Positions 43,681 to 53,152 of a DNA stretch of 64,000 nucleotides are shown here, one piece after another. The position numbers were made by a program, and so were the translations under genes. Origin of the DNA: Hyphomicrobiales bacterium. Its GTDB lineage: Bacteria; Pseudomonadota; Alphaproteobacteria; Rhizobiales; Rhizobiaceae. The notes below the pieces were generated by a model, which saw only the letters and a program-made list of their open reading frames with translations, did not search any database and was not told the DNA's origin. How positions within the stretch are numbered: position 1 is the stretch's first letter; every line of letters starts with the position of its first letter. The stretch is from positions 186,001 through 250,000 of the forward strand of contig UCMS01000008.1 of the NCBI GenBank assembly GCA_900473805.1. The letters are read 5' to 3'.

Positions 43681-46600
43681 TCAGCGTCCCAGAGCCTGCA
43701 GAAGCTCCTGTGCTCCCGGCTCACGCTTCGTCTGAGCTTCTCGGTTCTTGAGGATGGCTCCACGGGCTTCCTTCTGCCGCGCCTTGATCAGCGCTCGAAG
43801 TTCGGGGTTTTCCACCACGAGCTTCCGCCGTGCCTCCATGCGGTACTGTTCGACGAGCTTACCTATCGCGTGGAGGCGGGTCCCTTTAACTCCGCTCTCA
43901 CCATCCGGCATGTTCTGGTAGAAACGCGACTGAATGAGTTTGGCGAGATAGTCCTTCAGAGGCTTTCGGTGCGGCAGATCCCCGCCAAGTTCCTGCAATC
44001 GGTCGTAGGCGTTTTGTCCCGACTCCAGGGTGATGTCGCGAAGATCAACACCCTCAAACTTCGGGTCTGGCTTGCCGACACCCCGGCCTGTTTCCAACAT
44101 CATCCGTACGTTCTCGGCTTCCACGACGTCGGAGGATTGTGTGGTGCTGAGACCAATTTTCCTTGCCACCGGCTCTCCAAAAGCATCCCGCGTGGGCGGA
44201 AGCCTCTGGGAGTAGCCTGGGAGGTTCTTCAACGTCATGTCGATGAAGGAACGTACCTCTCTCAGATACGGGTCCGGGTTCATCCCGCGCAGGGCAGACG
44301 ACATGGGGATCGTGTTTCCCGCGAGGCTGGCGAGGTACTTTTCTCCCTTGTCGCCAGTGTCGTCACTGAGGGCCTCCAGGGCTTGGTGAAGATTCTGGAG
44401 AAAGGTCCTGTCGCTAAAGTTCTTCCCCAGCGCTAGAGCCAATGCCCCGATACCCACCTCAAGTTCAGGGTTCTCGGGTTCATGTCGCAGAGCCTCCACA
44501 AGATCGGCCATCATTGCCATCGACATCGAGGCCGGATCGAGCCTCCCCATGGGAAGGTACTTTTTTGATCCATCAGGCTTCTCGATCACGTAGGAATAAG
44601 GTTGCCAGCCAGTCGCCCTCAATTCCTGCTGAAGCTTTGCATCCTTCGGTCCACCTCCTGTCATCCGACCATTTAGCGAAAGGGTGGCGGCAAGCCCCAT
44701 AAATGCGGTACCAAGTGCCATCTGGCCTACGGCATGTGCTTTCGCCTCGGCCCCCTTCACGCCCCGGAAGCTGTCGCGGAACTCCTTCTGGATGAGGTTC
44801 AAGCCGGGGGTCATCTTCCACCCGTAACGGAGTACGTTGACGGGTGTCTTCACGAAAGGAACGATGAACGTGAGGACTGGATGTTGTGCTCTCACTTGCT
44901 GCACAGTTGCCCCTGCGGTGCCCTTTAGGAGTTCCTGCTGAAACGTGGTCACCTGGGCCTCCTGGAGTGCCTTCTGGTCTAGGGCCTGGCCTGTCGCCGG
45001 ATCGATTGCTTCCTCCATCTTCTGCCGGATGTACTGCTGGAGGTCGGCCCCTTTCAGACCCCGCTGCATCCCCGCCGTTGATGCCTCCGCCTGGACATAT
45101 GCCCGGTAGCGGAGCGTCTTGAAGAACTCATCCACGGCACCCAGAGCCCGCGTTGGGAGGCCCACGATGTTGCGGTAGTTGGCGGAGACCCATGCATTGT
45201 GTGCGAGGTCCATAATCGAGGTAACCGGCTTCCAGGGGAGAGGCTGCTGAGCCGTCTTTAGGGTGCTGGCTCCGGTGAAGAACTCGGTGTTGTGCGGGGC
45301 GAGGATGGAGTCCCCACGCAAGAAGGCGTCCTTCATGGCCGTCCAGGCGTCCCCAAGGGAAGCCACGGTGTAGGCATACTCTTTGATGGCCCTCTGTCGG
45401 ATGATGTCGCCGCCCTGTTTCGGACCCAGAGCCATAGACCCGATGAGCTTCTCGGTGGGGCGGCCCGCCAGCATGATCACGGAGGAAGTGATGTTGGTGA
45501 CGTGAGTCGGCCAAAGCCAGAGCAGACTATTGGTGAGACTGAAGGTCGCCTCGTCCAAGGCCCTGTTAAGGAATGTCGGGTTTGCCATCTGCGCCAGCTT
45601 CTTGGGGTCTCCCTGGGTCTGGGTGATGAGGTCTGCGAGCTTGGCCCCGTCCAGGTTCTTCACCTTGGCAAGGTCCTCGGGCTTGAACTGGAAGTGTCCC
45701 CGCATTCGGCGCAAAGCACGGCCACTGTTTGAGGACATGGCGCGGGCATTGGCGAGGAGGTCTGCGGAGGCCATGAGCCTGTCCTTGAGTTCCTTCTCGG
45801 CGCGGACTGCATCTCCACCCCATTCGTCCAGGATGCCATTGCGGAGCCTGAAGGCCGCATCATAGGTCTCCTGAAACATCCGGTTCGCCACGAGGTACGA
45901 GGCCTCCATGGTGGCGACCATTCCCCGTGCGGCCTCCCCTGCTTCCTGGATCTTCCCCATGACCAGAAGCGGGTCTTCACCGAATAGCTCGGCACGGGCC
46001 TGGACCATTTCCGACACCTTAGCGTCCGATATCACGGCCCCACCATTCGCGGTGTCCATCTGGGTCTTCAGGACCTTGGCGGAGCGGTTGACGAAGGAGA
46101 GGACTTCTTTGGTGCCTCGAAGCTTCTGCCACGGGAGAGAGGATGTCCTTGAAAGGACCTGTCCCGCCTCGCTTGCCGCCTCCTTGGAGCCGAACTTCCG
46201 GATGGCTGCATCCTCGTCAGATGCACCCTTCAGGATGGTCCGCAAGTCCTCGTCTGAGAGTTCGGTGGGCCGGTAGCGCTGTGGGCTGGCTTCTTTGACT
46301 CCAGGAGTCGCCGTGGAAGCAATCTCGGTTGACTGTGAGGCATTGACTGGAGGGGCTTCCGCCGCGCCTGGAGGTGTCTCTGAGACGGCTTGGCGTTGGG
46401 CTCCCGATTCCTCCATCACGCGGGCTGTTGCCTGGGCCTGACGGTCTCCCGTAGGCTTGAGGGCTGCATCCACCTGGGGAGCCTGCCCACCGGCCTCCAG
46501 CTTCTTGATTTCCTTCAGGGCCTCTTCCGTCTGGCCAGCCCTCAGGAGCTTGACCACCTTCACGGCACCTACCAGGGCGAAGTCCAGGCCGATGGACTCG

Positions 46601-47256
46601 ATGGCATTCTTGAAGCGGCCCTCGGCGGTGGAGTCCTCCGGGTCAGATGACAGGTAGTCGGTCACCGGGTTTTGGAGCGCGGGGAACTCCTCGATAATGT
46701 CAGAGAGGCGCTCCTCATGGGGATCGAGGACGACGGTGGAAGCCAGAGCCCCCTTGCCGATCTCCACGGATGCCTTGGCGGCGAGACTACCCTTGCGGAG
46801 GTTCTGGATGAACTTGATGGGCTTCATCAGCTTGCCAGCACCCACGAGGCCGGTGACCATCTGGGAGATGCTGTAGGTCGCAGAGTTGACGAAGCCGCTG
46901 TCCTTGATCCTCGCGGCCTCTGCCTCGTGGGCTTGCCGGAAGAGTGACTTGTCCTCCTCCTCGGGCTCCCCGAAGAAGAAGTCCTTGGTCTGCATCCCAG
47001 CTTCCATGACACCCTCGGCTGCTGCCTGGAGGATCTCGGGAGGCTGGAGCGCCTTGTTGATGGCACCAAGGGGGCCAGAGTAGCGGACCTCTTCGATCTG
47101 CTCCGGAGTCATGGACGAGGAGTCTTCCTGAGCGGCGTCAGGTATCTCCGCGTCGGCTTCCTGGAGAGCCTGGAGGAGGAGGTCCTCGTTGACGGTGGCG
47201 GATGTGGGCTGAAGGCGCATTGCGCCGTTTGGCTGAGAGGTCGGTGGACCTGCCAT
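43681..47256 (-). CDS. Giant phage internal-virion / ejection-like protein
   Basis: A 1191-residue protein, the largest in the window, with AAGGAGAACACA before its ATG. It resembles the large internal virion or DNA-ejection proteins of podoviruses. An acidic Gln/Glu N-terminus is followed by helical regions, a hydrophobic stretch near 570-595 (LTNSLLWLWPTHVTNITSS), a conserved-looking segment HPVLTFIVPFVKTPVNVLR (~790-810), a hydrophobic helix (~840-860, MALGTAFMGLAATLSLNG) and a charged C-terminus. Such proteins leave the virion and help DNA cross the cell envelope. No other virion gene accompanies it, which is unusual. Ala- and Glu-rich segments make exact domain limits hard to see. Confidence 0.75.
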   Translation of the reverse strand: MAGPPTSQPNGAMRLQPTSATVNEDLLLQALQEADAEIPDAAQEDSSSMTPEQIEEVRYSGPLGAINKALQPPEILQAAAEGVMEAGMQTKDFFFGEPEEEDKSLFRQAHEAEAARIKDSGFVNSATYSISQMVTGLVGAGKLMKPIKFIQNLRKGSLAAKASVEIGKGALASTVVLDPHEERLSDIIEEFPALQNPVTDYLSSDPEDSTAEGRFKNAIESIGLDFALVGAVKVVKLLRAGQTEEALKEIKKLEAGGQAPQVDAALKPTGDRQAQATARVMEESGAQRQAVSETPPGAAEAPPVNASQSTEIASTATPGVKEASPQRYRPTELSDEDLRTILKGASDEDAAIRKFGSKEAASEAGQVLSRTSSLPWQKLRGTKEVLSFVNRSAKVLKTQMDTANGGAVISDAKVSEMVQARAELFGEDPLLVMGKIQEAGEAARGMVATMEASYLVANRMFQETYDAAFRLRNGILDEWGGDAVRAEKELKDRLMASADLLANARAMSSNSGRALRRMRGHFQFKPEDLAKVKNLDGAKLADLITQTQGDPKKLAQMANPTFLNRALDEATFSLTNSLLWLWPTHVTNITSSVIMLAGRPTEKLIGSMALGPKQGGDIIRQRAIKEYAYTVASLGDAWTAMKDAFLRGDSILAPHNTEFFTGASTLKTAQQPLPWKPVTSIMDLAHNAWVSANYRNIVGLPTRALGAVDEFFKTLRYRAYVQAEASTAGMQRGLKGADLQQYIRQKMEEAIDPATGQALDQKALQEAQVTTFQQELLKGTAGATVQQVRAQHPVLTFIVPFVKTPVNVLRYGWKMTPGLNLIQKEFRDSFRGVKGAEAKAHAVGQMALGTAFMGLAATLSLNGRMTGGGPKDAKLQQELRATGWQPYSYVIEKPDGSKKYLPMGRLDPASMSMAMMADLVEALRHEPENPELEVGIGALALALGKNFSDRTFLQNLHQALEALSDDTGDKGEKYLASLAGNTIPMSSALRGMNPDPYLREVRSFIDMTLKNLPGYSQRLPPTRDAFGEPVARKIGLSTTQSSDVVEAENVRMMLETGRGVGKPDPKFEGVDLRDITLESGQNAYDRLQELGGDLPHRKPLKDYLAKLIQSRFYQNMPDGESGVKGTRLHAIGKLVEQYRMEARRKLVVENPELRALIKARQKEARGAILKNREAQTKREPGAQELLQALGR

Positions 47257-47646
47257 TGTGTTCTCCTTGATGTGATGTCGGGATGTGGTGAAGCCTTTGC
47301 GGGCCAGTGCAAGGCGGCGCGGCTAGGTGGTGGTCGAGGATGAGATGGCCAGAGGCGGGCTAACGCCTGTTCAAGTGGGAGGCCATTAGCCCATAGCGGC
47401 TGAGAGAAATGACGGTTTTCGTATAGTCTTCTTCTGATACAAGGGAATTACCCATAGCAGCCGATCAGGCGCGGCCTGTTCAAGTACGTGGAGATTGGAT
47501 TTGAGGCTTGGACTCCCGTCTTAGGCATCGAGCTTTTGGGAGCGCGGCGGGCGAATTAGGTCATCCCTCTATCAAGTAGACGCCTATTAGATTTCCGCCG
47601 CGAGTTGAGGGCTGATCAAGTAGGAGGGCATTGTCTAGACCTCCTC
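47257..47646. other. Repeat-bearing non-coding region upstream of the ejection-like gene
   Basis: 390 bp without a credible gene. It carries the four yAAT-N8-ACTTGA repeats listed separately and a second motif, CCCATAGCRGCYGA, at about 47390-47403 and 47451-47464. It separates the giant gene from the winged-helix gene, both on the minus strand, and is a good candidate for an origin, a promoter cluster or a regulator binding region. Confidence 0.75.
47371..47633 (-). promoter_or_regulatory. Four-copy 18-bp element repeats (phage-type promoters or iterons)
   Basis: On the minus strand, yAAT-N8-ACTTGA occurs at 47388-47371, 47497-47480, 47589-47572 and 47633-47616; spacing between starts is 109, 92 and 44 bp. 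The N8 block is mostly C/T-rich and three copies continue with NCAGsC. All copies point toward the giant gene. The shape (TAAT, gap, ACTxxxAxAG) recalls T7-group promoters (TAAT-N6-CACTATAG), while clustering also fits replication iterons or operators for the adjacent winged-helix protein. A search of the rest of the element by eye found no other exact copy. Confidence 0.65.
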
Positions 47647-48015
47647 TCACTCTCTGTCGTGAATGTACTTCAAGTGCTCCACTACGGCCTCTCCCCTCGG
47701 TGTCAGATCGAATGTCTTCATCCGTCCATTAGTCGGGTGCTCGTAGGTCCTCACCAGTCCGAAACCGGGCTTTCCGTCTCTGTAGCGGTCGCCCAGGTAG
47801 CGTAGCTGCGCGGATATGCTGGAGGGAGTGTTTCCTGTCCGCACTGCAAGTTCCTCTAGGGGCATCGGTCCGTCTGCCTTATCCCTCCGGTCCCTCCACA
47901 TGGCTACACCCATGAAGGTCACATAGACAGACACGGGAAGTAGCAGTGTGGATGATAGGGAAGCCATGTACTGGCCAGCTTCATAATACGTGCGGAGGGC
48001 TCGGTGGTCGGACAA
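47647..48015 (-). CDS. Winged-helix regulator of the element
   Basis: A 122-residue protein with a MarR/PadR-like wHTH: PLEELAVRTGNTPSSISAQL is the helix-turn-helix and PGFGLVRTYEHPTNGRMKTF the wing, ending DLTPRGEAVVEHLKYIHDRE. The start is TTG with AAGGAG correctly spaced. It lies directly beside the repeat region and may bind the repeats there. Confidence 0.75.
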   Translation of the reverse strand: MSDHRALRTYYEAGQYMASLSSTLLLPVSVYVTFMGVAMWRDRRDKADGPMPLEELAVRTGNTPSSISAQLRYLGDRYRDGKPGFGLVRTYEHPTNGRMKTFDLTPRGEAVVEHLKYIHDRE

Positions 48016-48095
48016 AGGCGTCTCCTTGGATGAAATGGCATGATGGGACTGGCATCAGGTGCCAGTCCCTAAAGCGATGACTTCTGGAAGGAGGA

Positions 48096-48311
48096 TTAGG
48101 AGCGGCTATGCTCCACCCACTGGGTCATATTGACGGACCACTGGTACTCGTCGGCGTCTTCCTTGTACTCGGTGAAGAACTCGTGAAGTTGGTGGGGCAG
48201 ATGCTCCAGTGCCCATCCGATGGCGGCGTGGGGGTTCTTCAGCAATGTCACAGTTTCAGCGACGGTCTGGCTGGGAGCGATGGCGTCGAAGGGGCCGGTG
48301 GTTTTGGTCAT
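48096..48311 (-). CDS. Small acidic protein of the element
   Basis: A 71-residue protein, MTKTTGPFDAIAPSQTVAET, helical and acidic (HEFFTEYKEDADEYQWSVN). First gene of the phage-like half, 80 bp upstream of the winged-helix gene, with GGAGA before the ATG. No family recognised. Confidence 0.6.
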   Translation of the reverse strand: MTKTTGPFDAIAPSQTVAETVTLLKNPHAAIGWALEHLPHQLHEFFTEYKEDADEYQWSVNMTQWVEHSRS

Positions 48312-48419
48312 AGGTTGTCTCCGGTTCGTTTGAGGGTGTTGCAAGAACTACAAGCAACAGCTACAAGAGCCTTCTCAAGAAGCCCGGAAATCCGGGGTTT
48401 TTGGCACCTGCTTTGAGGC

Positions 48420-48447
48420 TTCAAATCTCTCTAGCAGCACCATTTTT
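48420..48447. repeat. attR of the integrated element
   Basis: A 28-base exact copy of 31411-31438, including the 3' 23 bases of tRNA-Thr with CCA. The tRNA's 5' part is absent here, so this is only the attachment remnant. The hut region begins 93 bp to the right. Confidence 0.95.
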
Positions 48448-48539
48448 ACTAAACTTTCAAATTATTTGCAGCGACCCGACATGGGACCAGTCACCTGCGT
48501 TGCGAGCGGCTATCCCCCTAGGGCGGCGCCTTGGCGCGA

Positions 48540-49112
48540 TTATGTGGTGATGATGGCGAGGTGCATCACGTAAATAGTGGCAGGAGATGCGCTGGATAGC
48601 CGGGCGTCCTCACCGGGCTCCAGGAACAGGGCGTCCCATCGCTGCAGGCGGACGCGTTCTTGCCCGACCGTCAAGTCAGACAAGGTCAGCACGATTCGGA
48701 TATGGGCTGACGGCGGAAGCGTCAGGTTCTCTGTGACCGCGCGTTCGACAGCATGGGTGAAGGCGCCCCTGCGGGTCATGACGTTGAGGTCGGTGATCGG
48801 GCCGCTCACCAAGGTGGCGGTCGTTTCTCTGTCGGCGGGGAAGCCGTAGGGCGGCGTGTCGCGGCGGAGCGTGGCGGGAGCCTCCTGCCCGGCCACCGAG
48901 AGCGTGATCCCCTCGCCCGTCAACACACTCAGCGTCCGGTCGATGCCGTCGAAGACGGAGAAGGGACCGTCCTCGACGACGGTTGCCATGCTGATGCGCC
49001 AGTCGAAATTATCGACCGTGGCGCCTGGGGGCGAGACGGCGATTTCCACCGTCTCTCCCTTGCCGTTCTTCCAGGGCATGCGCTTGTGATCGACCGACCG
49101 CAGGACGCGCAT
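48540..49112 (-). CDS. hutD: HutD family protein
   Basis: A 190-residue cupin-like HutD/Ves protein, MRVLRSVDHKRMPWKNGKGE, with DNFDWRISMATVVEDGPFSV and FDGIDRTLSVLTGEGITLSV, the family core. HutD is thought to bind formylglutamate or urocanate-pathway intermediates and moderate hut expression in pseudomonads. It starts 4 bp after hutU, the last gene of the operon and the first host gene right of the element. Confidence 0.9.
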   Translation of the reverse strand: MRVLRSVDHKRMPWKNGKGETVEIAVSPPGATVDNFDWRISMATVVEDGPFSVFDGIDRTLSVLTGEGITLSVAGQEAPATLRRDTPPYGFPADRETTATLVSGPITDLNVMTRRGAFTHAVERAVTENLTLPPSAHIRIVLTLSDLTVGQERVRLQRWDALFLEPGEDARLSSASPATIYVMHLAIITT

Positions 49113-49116
49113 GGGG

Positions 49117-50802
49117 TCAGTTGCCGAGAATGCCGGGGAGGCGAAGCCCCTGCTCTCTCGCGCAATCAAGCGCGATCTCGTAGCCGGCATCGGCATGGCG
49201 CATGACGCCGGTTGCAGGGTCGTTCCACAGCACGCGCTCCAGGCGGCGCTCAGCATCGTCAGAGCCATCGGCGCAGATGACCATGCCGGAATGCTGGGAG
49301 AAGCCCATGCCAACACCGCCGCCGTGGTGCAACGATACCCAGGTGGCGCCCGAGGCGGTGTTGAGCAGCGCGTTCAGGAGCGGCCAGTCGGAGACGGCGT
49401 CGGACCCGTCCTTCATGGCTTCCGTCTCACGGTTTGGCGAGGCGACGGAGCCGCTGTCGAGATGGTCGCGGCCGATGACGATGGGGGCGGAGAGTTCGCC
49501 GCTCCGTACCATTTCATTGAAGGCAAGGGCGAGTTTGTGGCGGTCGCCGAGGCCGACCCAGCAGATGCGGGCGGGCAGGCCCTGGAAGGCGATGCGTTCG
49601 CGGGCCATGTCGAGCCAGTTGTGCAGATGCTTGTTGTCCGGCAGCAGTTCCTTCACCTTGGCGTCGGTCTTGTAGATATCCTCCGGATTGCCAGACAGGG
49701 CTGCCCAGCGGAAGGGACCGATGCCACGGCAGAAGAGCGGGCGGATGTAAGCCGGGACGAAGCCCGGGAAGGCAAAGGCATCTTCCAGACCCTCGTCCTT
49801 GGCGACCTGGCGGATGTTGTTGCCGTAGTCGAGCGTCGGCACGCCGGCGTTCCAGAAGGCGACCATGGCCTCGACATGGGCCTTCATCGAGGCGCGGGCC
49901 GCGACTTCGACGGAGACCGGATCGGTCTCGCGCTTGGCCTTGGCTTCTTCGACAGTCCAGCCGATCGGCAGATAGCCATTGCGCGGGTCATGGGCCGAGG
50001 TCTGGTCGGTGACGATATCGGGGCGCGGGCCGCCGGCCTGCATTCGCTTCACCAGTTCCGGGAAGATTTCCGCAGCATTGCCGAGCAGGCCGACGGATTT
50101 GGCTTCGCCCGCCTTGGTCCAGCGATCGATCATGTCGAGCGCCTCGTCGAGCGTCTTTGCTTTCTCATCGACATAACGGGTGCGCAGGCGGAAATCGATG
50201 CGGGTCTCGTCGCATTCGACGGCGAGGCAGCAGGCGCCGGCCATGACGGCGGCGAGCGGCTGGGCGCCACCCATGCCGCCGAGACCACCGGTCAGGATCC
50301 ACTTACCCTTGAGATTGCCCTGATAGTGCTGGCGACCGGCCTCGACGAAGGTTTCATAGGTGCCCTGCACGATGCCTTGCGTGCCGATATAGATCCAGGA
50401 GCCGGCGGTCATCTGGCCGTACATGGCCAGGCCTTTCTTGTCGAGTTCGTTGAAATGGTCCCAGGTTGCCCAATGCGGGACAAGGTTGGAATTGGCGATC
50501 AGGACGCGCGGGGCATCCTTGTGGGTGCGGAACACGCCGACCGGCTTGCCGGACTGGACGAGCAGGGTTTCTTCCTCGGTCAGCGTCTTCAGCGTCGCGA
50601 CGATGCGGTCGAAATCCTCCCAGGTGCGGGCGGCGCGGCCGATGCCACCATAGACCACGAGTTCGTGCGGGTTTTCCGCAACATCGGGGTCGAGGTTGTT
50701 CATCAGCATGCGCAGCGGCGCTTCGGTCATCCAGCTCTTGGCCGTCAGTTCATTGCCCCAGGGGGAACGGATTTCGCGGATGTTGTGGCGAGAATTGGTC
50801 AT
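49117..50802 (-). CDS. hutU: Urocanate hydratase
   Basis: Second step of histidine breakdown: urocanate to imidazolone propionate, with NAD as an electrophilic cofactor. 561 residues, normal length. Motifs: [47 protein letters not shown] (NAD binding), and [15 protein letters not shown]. The operon order hutIHGUD is on the minus strand; gap to hutG is 11 bp. Confidence 0.97.
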   Translation of the reverse strand: MTNSRHNIREIRSPWGNELTAKSWMTEAPLRMLMNNLDPDVAENPHELVVYGGIGRAARTWEDFDRIVATLKTLTEEETLLVQSGKPVGVFRTHKDAPRVLIANSNLVPHWATWDHFNELDKKGLAMYGQMTAGSWIYIGTQGIVQGTYETFVEAGRQHYQGNLKGKWILTGGLGGMGGAQPLAAVMAGACCLAVECDETRIDFRLRTRYVDEKAKTLDEALDMIDRWTKAGEAKSVGLLGNAAEIFPELVKRMQAGGPRPDIVTDQTSAHDPRNGYLPIGWTVEEAKAKRETDPVSVEVAARASMKAHVEAMVAFWNAGVPTLDYGNNIRQVAKDEGLEDAFAFPGFVPAYIRPLFCRGIGPFRWAALSGNPEDIYKTDAKVKELLPDNKHLHNWLDMARERIAFQGLPARICWVGLGDRHKLALAFNEMVRSGELSAPIVIGRDHLDSGSVASPNRETEAMKDGSDAVSDWPLLNALLNTASGATWVSLHHGGGVGMGFSQHSGMVICADGSDDAERRLERVLWNDPATGVMRHADAGYEIALDCAREQGLRLPGILGN

Positions 50803-50813
50803 GTCTGATCCCC

Positions 50814-51614
50814 TTATGATTTGAGGTCGAGCGCGATCGCTTCGATCCGGGTGAGCATGGTCTTGAGGTGGCCGCGCAGGCGCTTTGCCTTTTCCGCGCC
50901 ATAGGCGAAGGGCGGGGCTTCCGTGGCGAGATGGGTGGATTGGGCGAGTTCCATCTGGATGGCATGCACGCCGCTCTCGGGCCTACCATAATGGCGGGTT
51001 GTCCAGCCGCCCTTGAAGCGGCCGTTCAAAATGCTGGTGTAACCTGTGGCAGCGGACGTCACTTCGACTGCCGCCTGTTCGATGCTGACATCACAGGTGC
51101 GGCCGCCATCGGTGCCGATGTTGAAATCCGGCAGGATGCCGTCGAACAGAAACGGGATCCTCGAGCGAATGGAATGGCAATCATAGAGTATGGCAACGCC
51201 GTGGATCGCTTTCACCCGATCGATCTCGGCCTGGAGTGCCGCATGATAGGGGCCGTGAAAAGCGGCCAAGCGATCCGCGGTGTCAGCGTCTGTCGGCTCG
51301 GCACCGTCCTGCCAAATCGGCAGGCCGTCGAAGTCCGTGGTCGGCACCAACCCGGTGGTGTTCTGACCCGGATAGAGGCTGACGCCGGCAGGATCGCGAT
51401 TGGCGTCGATCACGTAGCGGTGGAAGGTGGCGCGCACCGTAGTGGCATCGGCCAACAGACCGTCATACAGGTCCTCAATGTGCCAGTCCGTATCAGCGAG
51501 CAGGCGCCCATTGTCATTGAGGCGCGCCCAGATGTCGGCCGGCACATGCGTGCCGGTATGCGGCAGACCAAGAATGACAGGGGACGAACCCCTGACAACG
51601 TCGATGACGCTCAT
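50814..51614 (-). CDS. hutG: N-formylglutamate deformylase
   Basis: Hydrolyses N-formylglutamate to glutamate and formate, the second half of the HutF-HutG route. 266 residues: [44 protein letters not shown] and [20 protein letters not shown]. Paired with hutF in this window, so the five-step pathway through formylglutamate is complete. It lies 2 bp after hutH. Confidence 0.94.
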   Translation of the reverse strand: MSVIDVVRGSSPVILGLPHTGTHVPADIWARLNDNGRLLADTDWHIEDLYDGLLADATTVRATFHRYVIDANRDPAGVSLYPGQNTTGLVPTTDFDGLPIWQDGAEPTDADTADRLAAFHGPYHAALQAEIDRVKAIHGVAILYDCHSIRSRIPFLFDGILPDFNIGTDGGRTCDVSIEQAAVEVTSAATGYTSILNGRFKGGWTTRHYGRPESGVHAIQMELAQSTHLATEAPPFAYGAEKAKRLRGHLKTMLTRIEAIALDLKS

Positions 51615-51616
51615 TC

Positions 51617-53152
51617 TTAAACCTCCAGTGCTGGCAGGATGCCTGGCGAGACCGAAGCGGTGAGAGCGCCCGATGCGACGAGGTTAGCGGCCTGCTGCAG
51701 ATCCGGCGCCATGTAACGGTCTTCTTCCAGTGTCGGCAGATGGGCGCGCAATACGGCCACAGCCTTCTGCAATTCGGCGCTGGTCTTGGTCGGGCCACGC
51801 AGTTCGATGCCCTGCACCGCAGTGAGCGCCTCGATGCCGATGATAGCGAAGAGGTTTTCCGTCATTGGCAGCAGGCGACGTGCGCCGTGGCAAGCCATGG
51901 AGACGTGGTCTTCCTGATTGGCCGAAGTCGGGGTGGAATCGACCGACGCCGGATGGGACATCTGCTTGTTTTCGCTCATCAGGGCGGCAGAGGTGACTTC
52001 GGCGATCATCAGGCCGGAATTGAGACCCGGCTTTTTCGAGAGGAAGGCCGGCAGGCCATAGGACAGCGCCGGATCGACCAGGAGGGCGATGCGGCGCTGG
52101 GCGATCGCACCGATCTCGCAGATGACCAAAGCGGTCTGGTCGGCAGCGAACGCCACGGGTTCGGCGTGGAAATTGCCGCCGGAAACGACCGAATTGTCGG
52201 AGAGGACAAGAGGATTGTCGGTCACGGCGTTGGCTTCGATGCGCAGGGTATTCGCCACCTGGCGCAGAAGATCGAGGCAGGCGCCGTCGACCTGTGGCTG
52301 GCAGCGGATGCAATAGGGATCCTGCACGCGCTCGTCGCCCTCGACATGGCTTTCGCGGATGTCCGAGCCTTCGAGAAGCTCGCGCAGGGCCGCACCGGCA
52401 TCGATCTGGCCGCGATGACCGCGCAGGGTGTGGATGTCCGGATGGAAAGGCGCGGACGAGCCCATGGCGGAATCGGTCGACAGAGCGCCCGTGATGAGTG
52501 CGGTCTGCAAGGCGCGGTGGGCGCGGAAGAGGCCGGCCAAAGCCAGCGCGGTCGAGGCCTGGGTGCCATTGATCAAGGCCAAACCTTCCTTGGCCGCCAG
52601 AACGACCGGCTGCAGGCCGGCTTTTGTCAGGGCGTCCTTACCCGAAAGCGTTTCACCGGCGAAGAAGGCCTCCCCCTCGCCCATCATCACGGCGGCCATA
52701 TGGGCGAGTGGCGCCAGATCGCCCGAGGCGCCGACGGAGCCCTTTTCCGGGATAACGGGGATGACGCCCTTATCGAGCATGGCTTCGATCAGGCGTACCA
52801 GTACGAGGCGCACGCCGGAGGCCCCGCGGCCGAGCGAAATCAGCTTCAACGCCATGATCAGCCGCACGACATTTTCCGGCAGCGGACTGCCGACGCCGCA
52901 GCAATGGGAAAGGATCAGATTGCGCTGCAGGGTGGCGAGGTCGGCAGAGTCGATCTTGATCGAGGCGAGTTTGCCGAAGCCAGTATTGATGCCGTAAACC
53001 GGCGCATTGCCCGAGGCAATTTCGGCGATGCGGTCTGCTGCGCGGACGATGCCAGCATCGAAGGATGGATCAAGCAGGGCTGAACCGTTTTCCCAATAAA
53101 TTCTGGCGAGATCGGTGAGCGTTACACTGCCTGGGTGAAGGATGACGGTCAT
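51617..53152 (-). CDS. hutH: Histidine ammonia-lyase
   Basis: First step of histidine breakdown: histidine to urocanate and ammonia. 511 residues with the MIO-forming Ala-Ser-Gly in [21 protein letters not shown] (about residue 143) and [11 protein letters not shown] near the N-terminus; also [14 protein letters not shown]. Overlaps the end of hutI (ATGA). Confidence 0.97.
   Translation of the reverse strand: MTVILHPGSVTLTDLARIYWENGSALLDPSFDAGIVRAADRIAEIASGNAPVYGINTGFGKLASIKIDSADLATLQRNLILSHCCGVGSPLPENVVRLIMALKLISLGRGASGVRLVLVRLIEAMLDKGVIPVIPEKGSVGASGDLAPLAHMAAVMMGEGEAFFAGETLSGKDALTKAGLQPVVLAAKEGLALINGTQASTALALAGLFRAHRALQTALITGALSTDSAMGSSAPFHPDIHTLRGHRGQIDAGAALRELLEGSDIRESHVEGDERVQDPYCIRCQPQVDGACLDLLRQVANTLRIEANAVTDNPLVLSDNSVVSGGNFHAEPVAFAADQTALVICEIGAIAQRRIALLVDPALSYGLPAFLSKKPGLNSGLMIAEVTSAALMSENKQMSHPASVDSTPTSANQEDHVSMACHGARRLLPMTENLFAIIGIEALTAVQGIELRGPTKTSAELQKAVAVLRAHLPTLEEDRYMAPDLQQAANLVASGALTASVSPGILPALEV

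Larger units (their letters stand above)
31439..48447. mobile_element. 17-kb integrated element in tRNA-Thr, with cargo and phage-like modules
   Basis: Bounded by attL (31411-31438) and attR (48420-48447), with the integrase gene next to attL. Left part (31.5-40.7 kb): tyrosine integrase, serine recombinase, hypothetical genes and likely defence genes on mixed strands, with visibly higher A+T than the host. Right part (41-48.3 kb): phage-like genes on the minus strand with strong AAGGAG ribosome sites, including polymerase-like and ejection-like proteins, and a set of repeats. There is no capsid, portal, terminase, relaxase or type IV secretion gene. It fits a phage satellite, or a defective podovirus-derived island, better than a conjugative element; which is unproven. 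Confidence 0.9.

Noticed and set aside
49111..50808. A 565-codon rightward frame antisense to hutU
   Set aside because: hutU is certain; shadow of its codon bias.
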